Shown here: in pieces, positions 1-7,617 of the stretch
How positions within the stretch are numbered: position 1 is the stretch's first letter
Layout: the number at the start of each line of letters is the position of its first letter
NCBI GenBank assembly: GCA_910586725.1
Contig: CAJUJL010000050.1
Span: 1 to 17,806, forward strand
DNA: 17,806 bases
Direction: 5' to 3'
Origin: an uncultured Lachnospiraceae bacterium
GTDB lineage: Bacteria; Bacillota; Clostridia; Lachnospirales; Lachnospiraceae
Notes under the pieces: generated by a model
Databases searched by the model: none
The model's input: only the letters and a program-made list of their open reading frames with translations
Told to the model about the DNA's origin: nothing
Translations under genes and position numbers: made by a program

Positions 1-12
1 AAAGAATAAGCC

Positions 13-36
13 TGTAAGCTGTTTTTCTTGCTTACA
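13..36. other. Small inverted repeat upstream of the lyase gene
   Basis: TGTAAGC (13-19) and GCTTACA (30-36) form a perfect 7-bp inverted repeat around a 10-base loop. It ends 12 bases before the GAGGAG ribosome binding site of the lyase gene. It could be the tail of an upstream transcript or an operator. It has no run of T after it, so it is not a convincing intrinsic terminator. The function is unknown. Confidence 0.3.
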
Positions 37-62
37 AACTTATTATACGAGGAGTTTTGCAT

Positions 63-1034
63 ATGAAAAATTCCCCTCTTTACTATAGCGTAGGCCCTCT
101 TTTGTACTGTCCCGCCAACCGGGCTGACATTGCCTCTTCCATACAACAGGAGAAATTCGGCGCGCAGTATTCTCTCGCTTTATGCCTGGAAGATACGATC
201 AACGACCGATTTGTGGCACAGGCGCAGGAAATGCTGGTCTGCTCGATCCACCAGCTTCATGACGCCTTTCGGTCCCGTTCTTTTTTTATGCCCAAAATTT
301 TCATCCGTGTGCGCCGGCCGTCCCAAATCAAGGAAATTCTAAACCGCCTGGGAAATTCCGCAGAAATTCTCACCGGTTTTATTCTGCCCAAATTTGACCT
401 TGCAAACGCAGACGAATACATACGCGTTACCGTGGAAATCAATCAAATCCCCACAAAACAATATTTTATTATGCCGATTATGGAAAGTCCCGCGATTATT
501 GATTTAAACCGGCGGGCGGATATTTTGTATCAGATCAGAGAAAAATTAAAGACAGTGGAAAAATCCGTGTTAAATATCCGCGTGGGCGGCAACGATCTGT
601 GTCATGCGTTTGGTTTTCGCAGACACAAAGACGAATCCATTCACAAAATTCTGCCTGTCGCCAATATTTTTGCGGACATCATCACGGTATTTGGAACAGA
701 CTATGTTATTTCCGGTCCCGTCTGGGAATATTACAGCCAAATAGGCTGGGACCTGGGGCTTTGCAGAGAGCTTTCCGACGATAAACTCTGCGGCTTTACC
801 GGCAAAACCGTGATCCACCCCAATCAAATCCCCCATGTGAACCAGGCGTACGCCGTCTCTTTAGAGGATCTAAACGACGCGAAAGCCATTTTAAACTGGG
901 ATAAAAACGATCCCTCTTTTGTATCCGCAAGCGCAGACAGACAACGCATGAACGAATACAAAACCCATGCGAACTGGGCTAAAAAGATCCTCTTTCTCTC
1001 CCAGATTTACGGGGTGAAAAGTCCGGAGCCCTGA
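63..1034 (+). CDS. HpcH/HpaI (CitE-like) C-C bond lyase of the Ter-associated module
   Basis: This is a 323-residue TIM-barrel protein of the citrate-lyase-beta/HpcH-HpaI superfamily, most like the C-C bond lyase family found with tellurium-resistance biosynthetic genes. Visible features are an ALCLEDT acidic motif near residue 40, an IRVR strand near 85, PIMESP near 140 (catalytic-type Glu), GGNDL near 178 (metal-type Asp) and GKTVIHPNQ near 260. Such enzymes form or cleave C-C bonds next to a carboxylate, often on acyl-CoA or keto-acid substrates; the substrate here is unknown. I start at ATG 63 because GAGGAG (49-54) lies 8 bases upstream, whereas the TTG at 57 would leave only 2. It converges on the StiP-like gene with a 7-base gap and no terminator. 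Its operon partners, if any, lie before the window. Confidence 0.85.
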   Translation: MKNSPLYYSVGPLLYCPANRADIASSIQQEKFGAQYSLALCLEDTINDRFVAQAQEMLVCSIHQLHDAFRSRSFFMPKIFIRVRRPSQIKEILNRLGNSAEILTGFILPKFDLANADEYIRVTVEINQIPTKQYFIMPIMESPAIIDLNRRADILYQIREKLKTVEKSVLNIRVGGNDLCHAFGFRRHKDESIHKILPVANIFADIITVFGTDYVISGPVWEYYSQIGWDLGLCRELSDDKLCGFTGKTVIHPNQIPHVNQAYAVSLEDLNDAKAILNWDKNDPSFVSASADRQRMNEYKTHANWAKKILFLSQIYGVKSPEP

Positions 1035-1041
1035 AACCGCC

Positions 1042-2091
1042 TTACATATCTGCCAGTTTTTTGATAATTCCGCATGATTTGTAATGTTTCAGGGGATAGG
1101 GCTCAACCGGAACGCCTTTTTCCTCCGCCAGCTTTTTGATATGGGCAAGCGACGGATCTTTTTCATGCCCCACGCAAATCAGAACTTTCCAGGGCACGCG
1201 GCGCAGCAGAACGCGCGTCGTTTCTCCTATGCCCGGCTTAATAAAATTAATGTCGGACACCGCAAAATGCCGCGCAATTTCTCTTGCTTCTTCTATTCCC
1301 AGGCCTTTCGCCGCCTCTTCTTCCATGGGATTTTCCATGGTAAACTCTTTTTCGATCGCCTCTATAAAAGCATAGGACAAATCCGAATCCGAAAGCTCCC
1401 CATAGTACATGGCCCCGTGAAATTCACCTTCCCCAATGATGTCTTTTCGATAAAACGTTCTGCTGATCAGACCGGAAACGGTAGCGTTTAAGCAGGAGCT
1501 TGGAATCAGAATATCCTCATGCGTTCCACACAGCTCCGTTACGTTTGCAGGATCCGCAAGCGCCGCAATATCCGGCGATACGCCGGGATATGCGGCCATA
1601 TCTTTTTTCAACTGGCTTAATATCGCTCCTTTTCCAATCCATCCGTCCACAAATAACAGCTGCTTTGGATGATACAACGAAAGAAGATAGCGCATGGCGG
1701 CTTTATCAATTCCTTTATCCCGAATAATGGAAACAGAATAGTGCGGAAGGGAAATTCCGTATTTTTTCAGTATATAACGCCGGATCAAAATACCGGCCGG
1801 CGTACCGGCCCTTGCCAGAGACACAAGCGCCGTATCCCTGCCCCTTTGCTCCATAATCCGATCGGACAGGCGGCCGACTGCCCGCGCGGTAAGCGAAGCG
1901 TAATTTAAAAGGGCTTCTTCGTATGCTTCCATATACCGGGAACTTGGAACATATTCAATGGGAAGCATCTCCGAATAATGTCTGCCCGACTGTATCTGCC
2001 GCTCCCGCTCTTTGGCAGACTGGGGTTCCACAAGCCCCGTAATATCTTTCAGAAGAAGGCACACGTCTTCTTTTCGGTAAGAACTTCTCAT
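1042..2091 (-). CDS. StiP-like PRTase with C-terminal PELOTA-type RNA-binding domain
   Basis: This 349-residue protein resembles the StiP/PRTase_1 family of Ter-associated biosynthetic clusters. The N-terminal two thirds hold a phosphoribosyltransferase-like fold: LARAGTPAGIL near residue 92 and FVDGWIGKGAI near 147, the latter resembling a PRPP-binding loop. The last 65 residues, beginning near KPGIGETTRVLLRRVPW, look like the PELOTA (L7Ae-like) RNA-binding domain. Older annotation calls this family a cysteine protease; a PRTase role fits the motifs better. ATG 2091 overlaps the TGA of the upstream PRTase gene (ATGA, 2088-2091), so translation is probably coupled. A longer TTG start at 2109 is less likely. 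It is the last gene of the GGDEF-PRTase-StiP operon. The reaction is inferred from the family, not known. Confidence 0.8.
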   Translation of the reverse strand: MRSSYRKEDVCLLLKDITGLVEPQSAKERERQIQSGRHYSEMLPIEYVPSSRYMEAYEEALLNYASLTARAVGRLSDRIMEQRGRDTALVSLARAGTPAGILIRRYILKKYGISLPHYSVSIIRDKGIDKAAMRYLLSLYHPKQLLFVDGWIGKGAILSQLKKDMAAYPGVSPDIAALADPANVTELCGTHEDILIPSSCLNATVSGLISRTFYRKDIIGEGEFHGAMYYGELSDSDLSYAFIEAIEKEFTMENPMEEEAAKGLGIEEAREIARHFAVSDINFIKPGIGETTRVLLRRVPWKVLICVGHEKDPSLAHIKKLAEEKGVPVEPYPLKHYKSCGIIKKLADM

Positions 2092-3197
2092 TCGCCGCGC
2101 CACCCCCAAACGTAGATATTCTCATTGCCGCAGACGCAAAGCGCCTGAACCAGAGACTGTAAGCCCCTTTGATTGAGCTCTGCCGCGTCCGTTACAATAA
2201 TAACACTGTCATATGCCGAAAGATCATAAATAAATGTCCTTCTGCCCGCTTCATAAAAGCTTTCCAGCTCATATCTTACATGCAGCGGATATTCCTGTTC
2301 ACTGCTGACGGCAATCGGGCTTCTCGTCGTGGAATGACATTTCACAATGCATCCGCCCTCCAAAAAACACTGCCCCACATACAAAGCGGGATACATAAAT
2401 TCTTCCGTTCCAATAACCAGCACGCTCTGCCCGGGCCGAACGTGCACAGATTGTCTGATACGCTCCCACAACCGTCTGCATGCGCTTTCATATGCGCCAC
2501 CCGTTGTACATCTTCTGGCATTGATATAACCCGATGCCACATGAACTTCCGGCAGCGCAGCTTCTGGCGGCAAAAGCGGAACATATCTCCCGTCCCCCCG
2601 GTATGCTTCTGCAATCTCGCTATAGCTTTTATGGCTTGTTTTCAAAAGGAAGTGAATGCCAATGCCCATATCTTTGCAGATTTTCTCCGCCTCGCAGTCC
2701 ATTCCATTTAACAGAGACGCAATAGAGTACTTCGCCTTCTTCGGATACCTCTGCTCTAAAATTTTCACAATTCCAAATATCGTATTTCCGGTTGTAACCT
2801 CATCTTCCACAAAAACAATCCGGTCCACGCTGCCCATCATCTGTTCTATATCTTCTCTCACCAGCTTCTGCTCCGTTGCATGGCTGTGCGACTCCGTAAA
2901 ATAAAGATATTCCACATCCAACAGACTCTCCCGCGTCGTCTGTATATAATGTGCGCGCAGACAGATTGCCAGACGCGCGCCGATTGCAGTGGCCGTTTCC
3001 GCAAATCCAACTAAAAGAAGCTTTTCCCCTTCGTATGCGTTTTTTAACTTTGCGGCAAGCGCGTCAAACATTGCAAACGCCTGTTTCGGAGAAACCGGAA
3101 CATGCTTTCCCTGCAGCGGATTTACAATCAGATACGTCCGTTTTTTATTATTTTCACGCTTTGCGATTTTAACCAGATCCCGCTCCAAATACGCCAT
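2088..3197 (-). CDS. Phosphoribosyltransferase (PRTase_2) with TRSP domain
   Basis: This two-domain protein of about 369 residues is from the Ter-associated biosynthetic module. The N-terminal half is an orotate-PRTase-like domain, with LLVGFAETATAIGARL near residue 60 and a PRPP loop FVEDEVTTGNT near 125. The C-terminal half carries the literal TRSP signature (CHSTTRSPIAV near 285) of the TRSP domain usually fused to or paired with this PRTase. Its likely role is forming or breaking an N-glycosidic bond with PRPP to build a nucleoside-like compound; the base is unknown. I prefer ATG 3197 (GAGG 6 bases upstream) over ATG 3209, which has only a weak site. The gene starts within 15 bases of the GGDEF stop and ends inside the StiP start codon, so the three genes form a tight operon. 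Confidence 0.82.
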   Translation of the reverse strand: MAYLERDLVKIAKRENNKKRTYLIVNPLQGKHVPVSPKQAFAMFDALAAKLKNAYEGEKLLLVGFAETATAIGARLAICLRAHYIQTTRESLLDVEYLYFTESHSHATEQKLVREDIEQMMGSVDRIVFVEDEVTTGNTIFGIVKILEQRYPKKAKYSIASLLNGMDCEAEKICKDMGIGIHFLLKTSHKSYSEIAEAYRGDGRYVPLLPPEAALPEVHVASGYINARRCTTGGAYESACRRLWERIRQSVHVRPGQSVLVIGTEEFMYPALYVGQCFLEGGCIVKCHSTTRSPIAVSSEQEYPLHVRYELESFYEAGRRTFIYDLSAYDSVIIVTDAAELNQRGLQSLVQALCVCGNENIYVWGWRGE

Positions 3198-3211
3198 ATT
3201 ACGCCTCATTT

Positions 3212-4291
3212 CTAAACAACCTTATTTTTACCGTTTTGTTTTCCTGTATAAAGCTTCGCATCGGCTTTGCTTACCACATCCGTAAAATTATCTCCGTCCT
3301 CTGAAACGGCTACGCCAAACGTCATCGTGACATGAAAACAGGTCTTATCCGACGTCGTTATGTCCAGCTTACGTATATTTTCCAGTATTTCACCTGCTCT
3401 GTACTTTGCGTTATGCAGCGGACATCCCGGAAGAAAGACCAGTATTTCTTCTCCTCCCCACCGGCACACCGTATCTTCCCCCCGCACCGCCTTTTTAAAG
3501 ACTTCCGATACCTCTTTTAACGTCTGATCCCCCGCATTATGTCCATACGTGTCGTTTATCTTTTTAAAGTCGTCAATATCAGCCAGGATAACGGCATATC
3601 CGCTCTTTAACGTTTCCGAATGCTCACACCGCTCCTGTAAGCTTCTGCGGTTTGCAAGCCCTGTCAAAGCATCTGTTTTGGAAAGTTTTTCTAATTTTTT
3701 GTTCTGGTGCAGCTGCTGGTTCTCAAGCAGACGGATCTGATTCAGCAGCGTACTGAAAAACATCACCAGAATGATGAGCACGACAATATAGTTTGTTATG
3801 TACAGCAGCTTGGTTCCGTACTTACTCAAATGTATATACGAATCCTTCATAAACATCCCGTGTGTTTTTACAAAGAAAAAAGCAAGCGCCGAAAATATAA
3901 CATAAAAAGCAGGATTTACCGTCTGCTTTTTCGAATCAAAATTATAGGAAGCGTAATATCCAAGCGGCAAAAGCGCAATTAAAAACAATCCATATCCGCT
4001 CTCTTCTCCGATGAGCAGCACTCCCGCAACGGAATGCACCAAAATCTGCGCGTAGGATAAATTAAACACAAGCAGAAGGTTTTTGCTTTTCCTTGCCTGA
4101 ACATAACAAAAACCATATAATACAATGCTGCAAACATCGATTACAACCATCGGATATACGACGGCAAAAGCAAAAAGAACGAGCATGCACACATGATAGA
4201 TCCCAAGCAAAAGCATAACAAACGACATCACCTGCTTTTTTGACAACACATATTTTGATCTTGCAGAAATATATTCCCAGACTGATTTCAT
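3212..4291 (-). CDS. Membrane diguanylate cyclase (GGDEF domain)
   Basis: This 359-residue protein is predicted to make cyclic di-GMP from two GTP at the inner face of the membrane. The first 190 residues hold about six hydrophobic segments, a sensor unit I cannot assign to a named family. A short linker leads to the GGDEF domain: DALTGLANRR near 206, DIDDFKKINDTYGH near 240, the active-site GGEEI at 279-283, and an RxxD inhibitory site (RGED) exactly five residues before GGEEI, which predicts product feedback. The start is ATG 4291, with GGAGG 5 bases upstream; a TTG 12 bases earlier overlaps that site and is rejected. It is the first gene of an operon with the PRTase and StiP-like genes, behind a strong promoter at 4370-4398. 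No EAL or PilZ protein is in the window. Confidence 0.93.
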   Translation of the reverse strand: MKSVWEYISARSKYVLSKKQVMSFVMLLLGIYHVCMLVLFAFAVVYPMVVIDVCSIVLYGFCYVQARKSKNLLLVFNLSYAQILVHSVAGVLLIGEESGYGLFLIALLPLGYYASYNFDSKKQTVNPAFYVIFSALAFFFVKTHGMFMKDSYIHLSKYGTKLLYITNYIVVLIILVMFFSTLLNQIRLLENQQLHQNKKLEKLSKTDALTGLANRRSLQERCEHSETLKSGYAVILADIDDFKKINDTYGHNAGDQTLKEVSEVFKKAVRGEDTVCRWGGEEILVFLPGCPLHNAKYRAGEILENIRKLDITTSDKTCFHVTMTFGVAVSEDGDNFTDVVSKADAKLYTGKQNGKNKVV

Positions 4292-4369
4292 AATTTCCTC
4301 CAATCACTGCCCAAATGCGGCGGCGGATATGCATATGTTTTTCCATTTCTACCAACACGATTATTCTGC

Positions 4370-4398
4370 ATTATATCAAAAAGAAAAACCGGTGTAAA
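4370..4398 (-). promoter_or_regulatory. Sigma-A-type promoter of the GGDEF-PRTase-StiP operon
   Basis: Reading the minus strand, TTTACA (4398-4393) is followed after exactly 17 bases by a perfect TATAAT (4375-4370). Transcription should start near 4363, giving a leader of about 70 bases before ATG 4291. It faces away from the sortase gene, and its -35 box lies 5 bases from the candidate -35 of the divergent sortase promoter. Confidence 0.8.
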
Positions 4399-4403
4399 GA
4401 CTC

Positions 4404-4436
4404 TTGAAGTACGCAAAAAAAGCGGTAGACTATAAA
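4404..4436 (+). promoter_or_regulatory. Candidate promoter of the sortase gene
   Basis: TTGAAG (4404-4409) is a good -35 box. The -10 is ambiguous: TAGACT (4426-4431) gives a 16-base spacer, while the better hexamer TATAAA (4431-4436) gives 21. The AGGAGG ribosome site and ATG 4469 follow. It is divergent from the GGDEF operon promoter. Confidence 0.4.
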
Positions 4437-4468
4437 GTGCGCAATTTATTTACAGGAGGTTTTCCATC

Positions 4469-5218
4469 ATGAAGCACAAAAAGAACCGCACCCTATTTTT
4501 CATTGTTTTCGCTGCCGCACTGGCTGTATTTCTTTTTGCGGCGGTAAAGCTTGGATTTATTTTCTGGGGATATTATGAAGAAGATTCTGTATACAAAGAA
4601 CTGGAATCCTTTGCAGATATTGAAAAAATGGAGACGTCCGAAACTACGGACGCCCCATATGTCTCTCCGATCGATTTTCCGTCCCTTCTGGAACAAAATT
4701 CCGATACTGTCGCATGGATTTATTTTGAAACTATGGACATCAACTATCCGATCGTCCAGGGTGAAGACGATGACTTTTACCTTCATCACGGATTTTTCAA
4801 AGAAGAAAACAACTGCGGCTGTATTTTTCTGGACAGCGAATCCGCCCCCGATTTTACCAGCGACAATTCTTTTGTCTATGGACATAATATGAAAAACAAG
4901 TCGATGTTTGCAAAATTAAATCAATATGAGGAAGAAGACTTTTACAAGGACAACAAAACGTTTTTGATCTTTACGCCAACGCAGACCATGCGGTATGAGA
5001 TCTATTCGTGTTATCCCGCAGAGCTTGGCTCAGATTCTTTTACCTACCGGTTTGAGGATCTTCCGTCCTATGAAAACTGGCAGACGGCCGTTAAAAGCCG
5101 CAGTCTCTACGATACGGGAATTACGCCGGATAGTTCCCAGAAAACGGTAACGCTGATGACCTGCACGCCCAGGGGCGGCAATTATCGTTTTCTGGTCCAT
5201 GCACGACGGATAGAATAA
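4469..5218 (+). CDS. srtB: Class B sortase
   Basis: This 249-residue cysteine transpeptidase attaches sorting-signal proteins to peptidoglycan or joins pilin subunits. An N-terminal membrane anchor (residues 9-34) is followed by an extracellular catalytic domain. His139 is in YGHNM, Cys232 in TLMTC and Arg240 in the C-terminal YRFLVHARR. The order and spacing, and the sequence between the TLMTC and RFLVHARR motifs, fit class B. The ribosome site AGGAGG (4454-4459) lies 9 bases before the ATG. No protein with an LPXTG- or NPQTN-like tail is encoded in the window, so its substrate lies elsewhere. It is followed by the transglutaminase-pilus operon on the same strand, which has its own candidate promoter, so co-transcription is uncertain. 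Confidence 0.93.
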   Translation: MKHKKNRTLFFIVFAAALAVFLFAAVKLGFIFWGYYEEDSVYKELESFADIEKMETSETTDAPYVSPIDFPSLLEQNSDTVAWIYFETMDINYPIVQGEDDDFYLHHGFFKEENNCGCIFLDSESAPDFTSDNSFVYGHNMKNKSMFAKLNQYEEEDFYKDNKTFLIFTPTQTMRYEIYSCYPAELGSDSFTYRFEDLPSYENWQTAVKSRSLYDTGITPDSSQKTVTLMTCTPRGGNYRFLVHARRIE

Positions 5219-5242
5219 TGTTCATTTCCTCTTTTCCATCAG

Positions 5243-5287
5243 TTGCTCTTTTACCAAATTTATGATATGCTCTCAAAACAATATAAT
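5243..5287 (+). promoter_or_regulatory. Candidate promoters of the transglutaminase-pilus operon
   Basis: Two overlapping candidates are visible: TTGCTC (5243-5248) with TATGCT (5266-5271), and TTTATG (5259-5264) with a perfect TATAAT (5282-5287). Each has a 17-base spacer. The second has the better -10 box and the first the better -35. Only one need be real. Confidence 0.4.
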
Positions 5288-5339
5288 TCTGAACGAAAAC
5301 GGCTCGCCAGCAGAATGAATGATAGGGAGGATGCAGGGC

Positions 5340-6293
5340 ATGATACCCAGAAAACTATCCTATGCCATATGGCTTTTTATCCTGTCAGGCATTTTAATCT
5401 GCGGATGCTCTGACAGCGGAAGCAATCCCAACGCGCCATCTTCTGACAACGTATCTTCTGCCAAAACCGGCACGCCGCGCGACAATGCGCCGCAGGTTCT
5501 GATTCCGGAGGCTTCCGGAAGCACAGTTCTGGGAAATGACTTTATTTCCGTCGACGCTTCTCATGCACAGGAAGGTTATTTTATGGTCTTATACCAGGGC
5601 AGCAACGATAAGGTCAAACTAAGGGTACTCGGTCCGGATCAGTCAGAATACACCTATCTCTTATCCGATTCCAAAGATTATGAAACATTTCCCTTTCCCT
5701 GCGGAAGCGGAAACTACCAGATTCAGATTTTAGAAAACGCGGGCGGAGGCATGTACGCAGTCGCTTATTCAACAAATCTTGATGTATCCATAAAAAACGA
5801 ATTCGGCCCGTTTCTTTATCCCAATCAATATGTAAATTTTGCGCAGGACAGCCTGACTGTCCAAAAAGGCAGCGAGCTTGCCAACGGCGCATACTCCGAA
5901 CTTGAAGTCATCGAAAATATCTATCATTTTGTTACCGAAGAAATTTCATACGATGAAGAAAAAGCGCAGAATGTTTCCTACGGCTATCTGCCAATCGTAG
6001 ATGAAACGCTTGCTTCCAAAAAAGGCATTTGCTTTGATTATGCCGCGCTGATGAGCGCCATGCTGCGTACGCAGGGCATTCCCACGAAGTTGGAAATCGG
6101 CTATTCCGGGGAAGCATACCATGCCTGGATCAGTACATATATTAAAGAAATCGGCTGGGTAGACAAAGTCATTCAGTTTGACGGAAAATCATGGACCCTG
6201 ATCGATCCCACGCTTGCAGCCGGCAACAACCGTGAATCCGTGAAACAATATATCGGCGACGCTTCCAACTATGTCGTTAAATATTCTTATTAA
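5340..6293 (+). CDS. Transglutaminase-like lipoprotein
   Basis: This 317-residue exported protein begins with a hydrophobic signal and an ICGC lipobox, placing the lipidated Cys at residue 23. A Ser/Asn/Pro-rich linker follows, then a beta-rich region of unknown fold (about 50-165). The C-terminal transglutaminase/protease-like core has the full triad: Cys231 in KKGICFDYA, His261 in YHAWI and Asp289 in IDPT. Bacterial members act as proteases or cross-linking enzymes on surface proteins; which applies here cannot be read. I start at ATG 5340 because AGGGAGG (5324-5330) is 9 bases upstream. ATG 5331 abuts that site and ATG 5319 precedes it. The T2SF-like gene follows after 26 bases, so this is probably the first gene of the pilus operon. 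Confidence 0.85.
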   Translation: MIPRKLSYAIWLFILSGILICGCSDSGSNPNAPSSDNVSSAKTGTPRDNAPQVLIPEASGSTVLGNDFISVDASHAQEGYFMVLYQGSNDKVKLRVLGPDQSEYTYLLSDSKDYETFPFPCGSGNYQIQILENAGGGMYAVAYSTNLDVSIKNEFGPFLYPNQYVNFAQDSLTVQKGSELANGAYSELEVIENIYHFVTEEISYDEEKAQNVSYGYLPIVDETLASKKGICFDYAALMSAMLRTQGIPTKLEIGYSGEAYHAWISTYIKEIGWVDKVIQFDGKSWTLIDPTLAAGNNRESVKQYIGDASNYVVKYSY

Positions 6294-6319
6294 CAGCGTC
6301 ATTCTGAAAGGAGATTATT

Positions 6320-7363
6320 ATGAGCAGTACAAAATTTACGCCTCTGTCCGACCAGGAAACGGCTTCTTTTTGTTCACAGATGGCCCTCATATTAAAAGCC
6401 GGCATTTCCTCCGTGGAAGGAATTACCATTATGCTGGAAGACGCCAGCAATTCTGACGAGAAAAAGCTTCTTTCCCATATCTACGAATCCATGATAGAAA
6501 CCGGCTCACTGCATCAGTCCCTGGCTTCTACGGCCGCCTTTCCGTCTTATCTTTTACAGATAGTTCAAATTGGGGAAGAAACCGGCAGACAGGACGAAGT
6601 CATGGCGTCCCTTGCAGAATATTATGAAAAGGAAGACAACCTTGCGCAGACAATCCGCCATGCCGTAACGTATCCCTGCATCATGGTTCTGCTGATGATT
6701 TTTATTATCGTCGTCCTGATTACCAGGGTAATGCCCGTATTTCATCAGGTTTTTCAGCAGCTTGGCAGCGCTCTTTTAGACAACGGCGTCTTTACAGGAA
6801 CCTATGCAAGAATGTCGGTCATCGGCTCCCGCACAGGCGTTTTGGACGAGGTCATGCATACCATTGCCAGACAATGCGAAACAGACATTGACGCGCGTCT
6901 TTCCCGGCTTATCGCAAAAATCGAACCTACCTTATTATTCGCCTTTGCGGCTTCTTCCCTTGCTGTCATAATGCTTGCCGCAGACCTTTACAACTCGCAG
7001 ACAAGAGACGCCGACAATCATTACATGACGTGCACATCCCTTTCTTATGTGAGTGAGAAAATTCATCAGAATGATCAGAACGGATTTATTTCGATTCGTC
7101 ATTTGGAGGGCCAGGCATGCCTTTCTTTGGAAAGCAAGTCCGAAGACACGTTTTATATTACCTATATCTATGAACATGAGGGTATGTTAAAAGAACTTTT
7201 TGCCCGCAATGATGCAGCCGTTCATCTGGCAGACGGAAAAGCAATCATGGAAATCAAAGAATTTACGATAGATGAGATTAGTGATGGGCTGTATCGCTTT
7301 ACTTCCGTTGATATGGATGGAAATACGAATACTTTAATCGCTTCGGAAAGGAGTATGCCATGA
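6320..7363 (+). CDS. Internally deleted T2SF/PilC-like platform protein fused to a DUF4860-like domain
   Basis: Residues 13-145 are a good first T2SF domain (FCSQMALILKAGIS, IGEETG), with a membrane segment at 112-135. The next recognisable block, residues 152-203 (GVFTGTYARM, TGVLDEVM, IEPTLL), belongs to the end of the second T2SF domain. The roughly 100 residues normally between them, including a membrane helix, are absent. From about residue 204 the chain becomes another protein: a membrane helix (FAFAASSLAVIMLAADLY), then a soluble region (SYVSEKIHQND, GKAIMEIKEF) matching what I recall of the pilus-associated DUF4860 family. I read this as a decayed or compacted gene, open throughout. 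The ribosome site AAAGGAG is 7 bases before ATG 6320. It overlaps the next gene by ATGA (7360-7363). An inner-membrane platform role is doubtful given the missing half domain. Confidence 0.75.
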   Translation: MSSTKFTPLSDQETASFCSQMALILKAGISSVEGITIMLEDASNSDEKKLLSHIYESMIETGSLHQSLASTAAFPSYLLQIVQIGEETGRQDEVMASLAEYYEKEDNLAQTIRHAVTYPCIMVLLMIFIIVVLITRVMPVFHQVFQQLGSALLDNGVFTGTYARMSVIGSRTGVLDEVMHTIARQCETDIDARLSRLIAKIEPTLLFAFAASSLAVIMLAADLYNSQTRDADNHYMTCTSLSYVSEKIHQNDQNGFISIRHLEGQACLSLESKSEDTFYITYIYEHEGMLKELFARNDAAVHLADGKAIMEIKEFTIDEISDGLYRFTSVDMDGNTNTLIASERSMP

Positions 7364-7617
7364 ACCGCCTCTCCAGTATTTTCTTAATAGAGATTATGAT
7401 TGCCATTCTGCTTTTTTCCCTGACAGGCGCCTTATGCCTCCGGATGTTTGCAAAATCCCGCCGGCTTGACGATACGGCGCAAGCTGCGGCTATGGCCGCC
7501 AGACAGGCTCAAAATGCAATGGAGCTCATGCGTCACAGCGCATCGCCGGATTCCAACGGCCAATTATCCGAAACCGGCTTCTGGGGAGACTGCATTCATG
7601 AATTTAGATGCGATTGA
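7360..7617 (+). CDS. Truncated prepilin-like protein
   Basis: This 85-residue remnant has a prepilin-type N-terminus: a short leader, then IFLIEIMIAILLFSLTGALC with Glu11 where the conserved +5 Glu of type IV pilins and pseudopilins falls. Position -1 would be Ser, not the usual Gly. An Ala-rich helix follows (residues 38-58). The C-terminal globular part is missing: after about residue 68 the frame runs through the ribosome site and first codons of pilT and stops 20 bases inside it. Pseudopilins are usually at least 120-150 residues. The start codon overlaps the stop of the upstream gene (ATGA), showing translational coupling. It may be non-functional. No prepilin peptidase is in the window. 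Confidence 0.6.
   Translation: MNRLSSIFLIEIMIAILLFSLTGALCLRMFAKSRRLDDTAQAAAMAARQAQNAMELMRHSASPDSNGQLSETGFWGDCIHEFRCD

Noticed and set aside
28..46. TTGCTT and TATTAT as a promoter for the lyase gene
   Set aside because: The spacer is only 7 bases. The gene is more likely read from upstream of the window.
1084..2711. Several open frames on the plus strand (for example 1084-1491 and 2169-2711)
   Set aside because: They lie opposite the StiP-like and PRTase genes, have no ribosome sites and no recognisable protein motifs.
4062..4358. Minus-strand frame overlapping the start of the cyclase gene
   Set aside because: It is out of frame with a clear GGDEF gene that has its own ribosome site and promoter.
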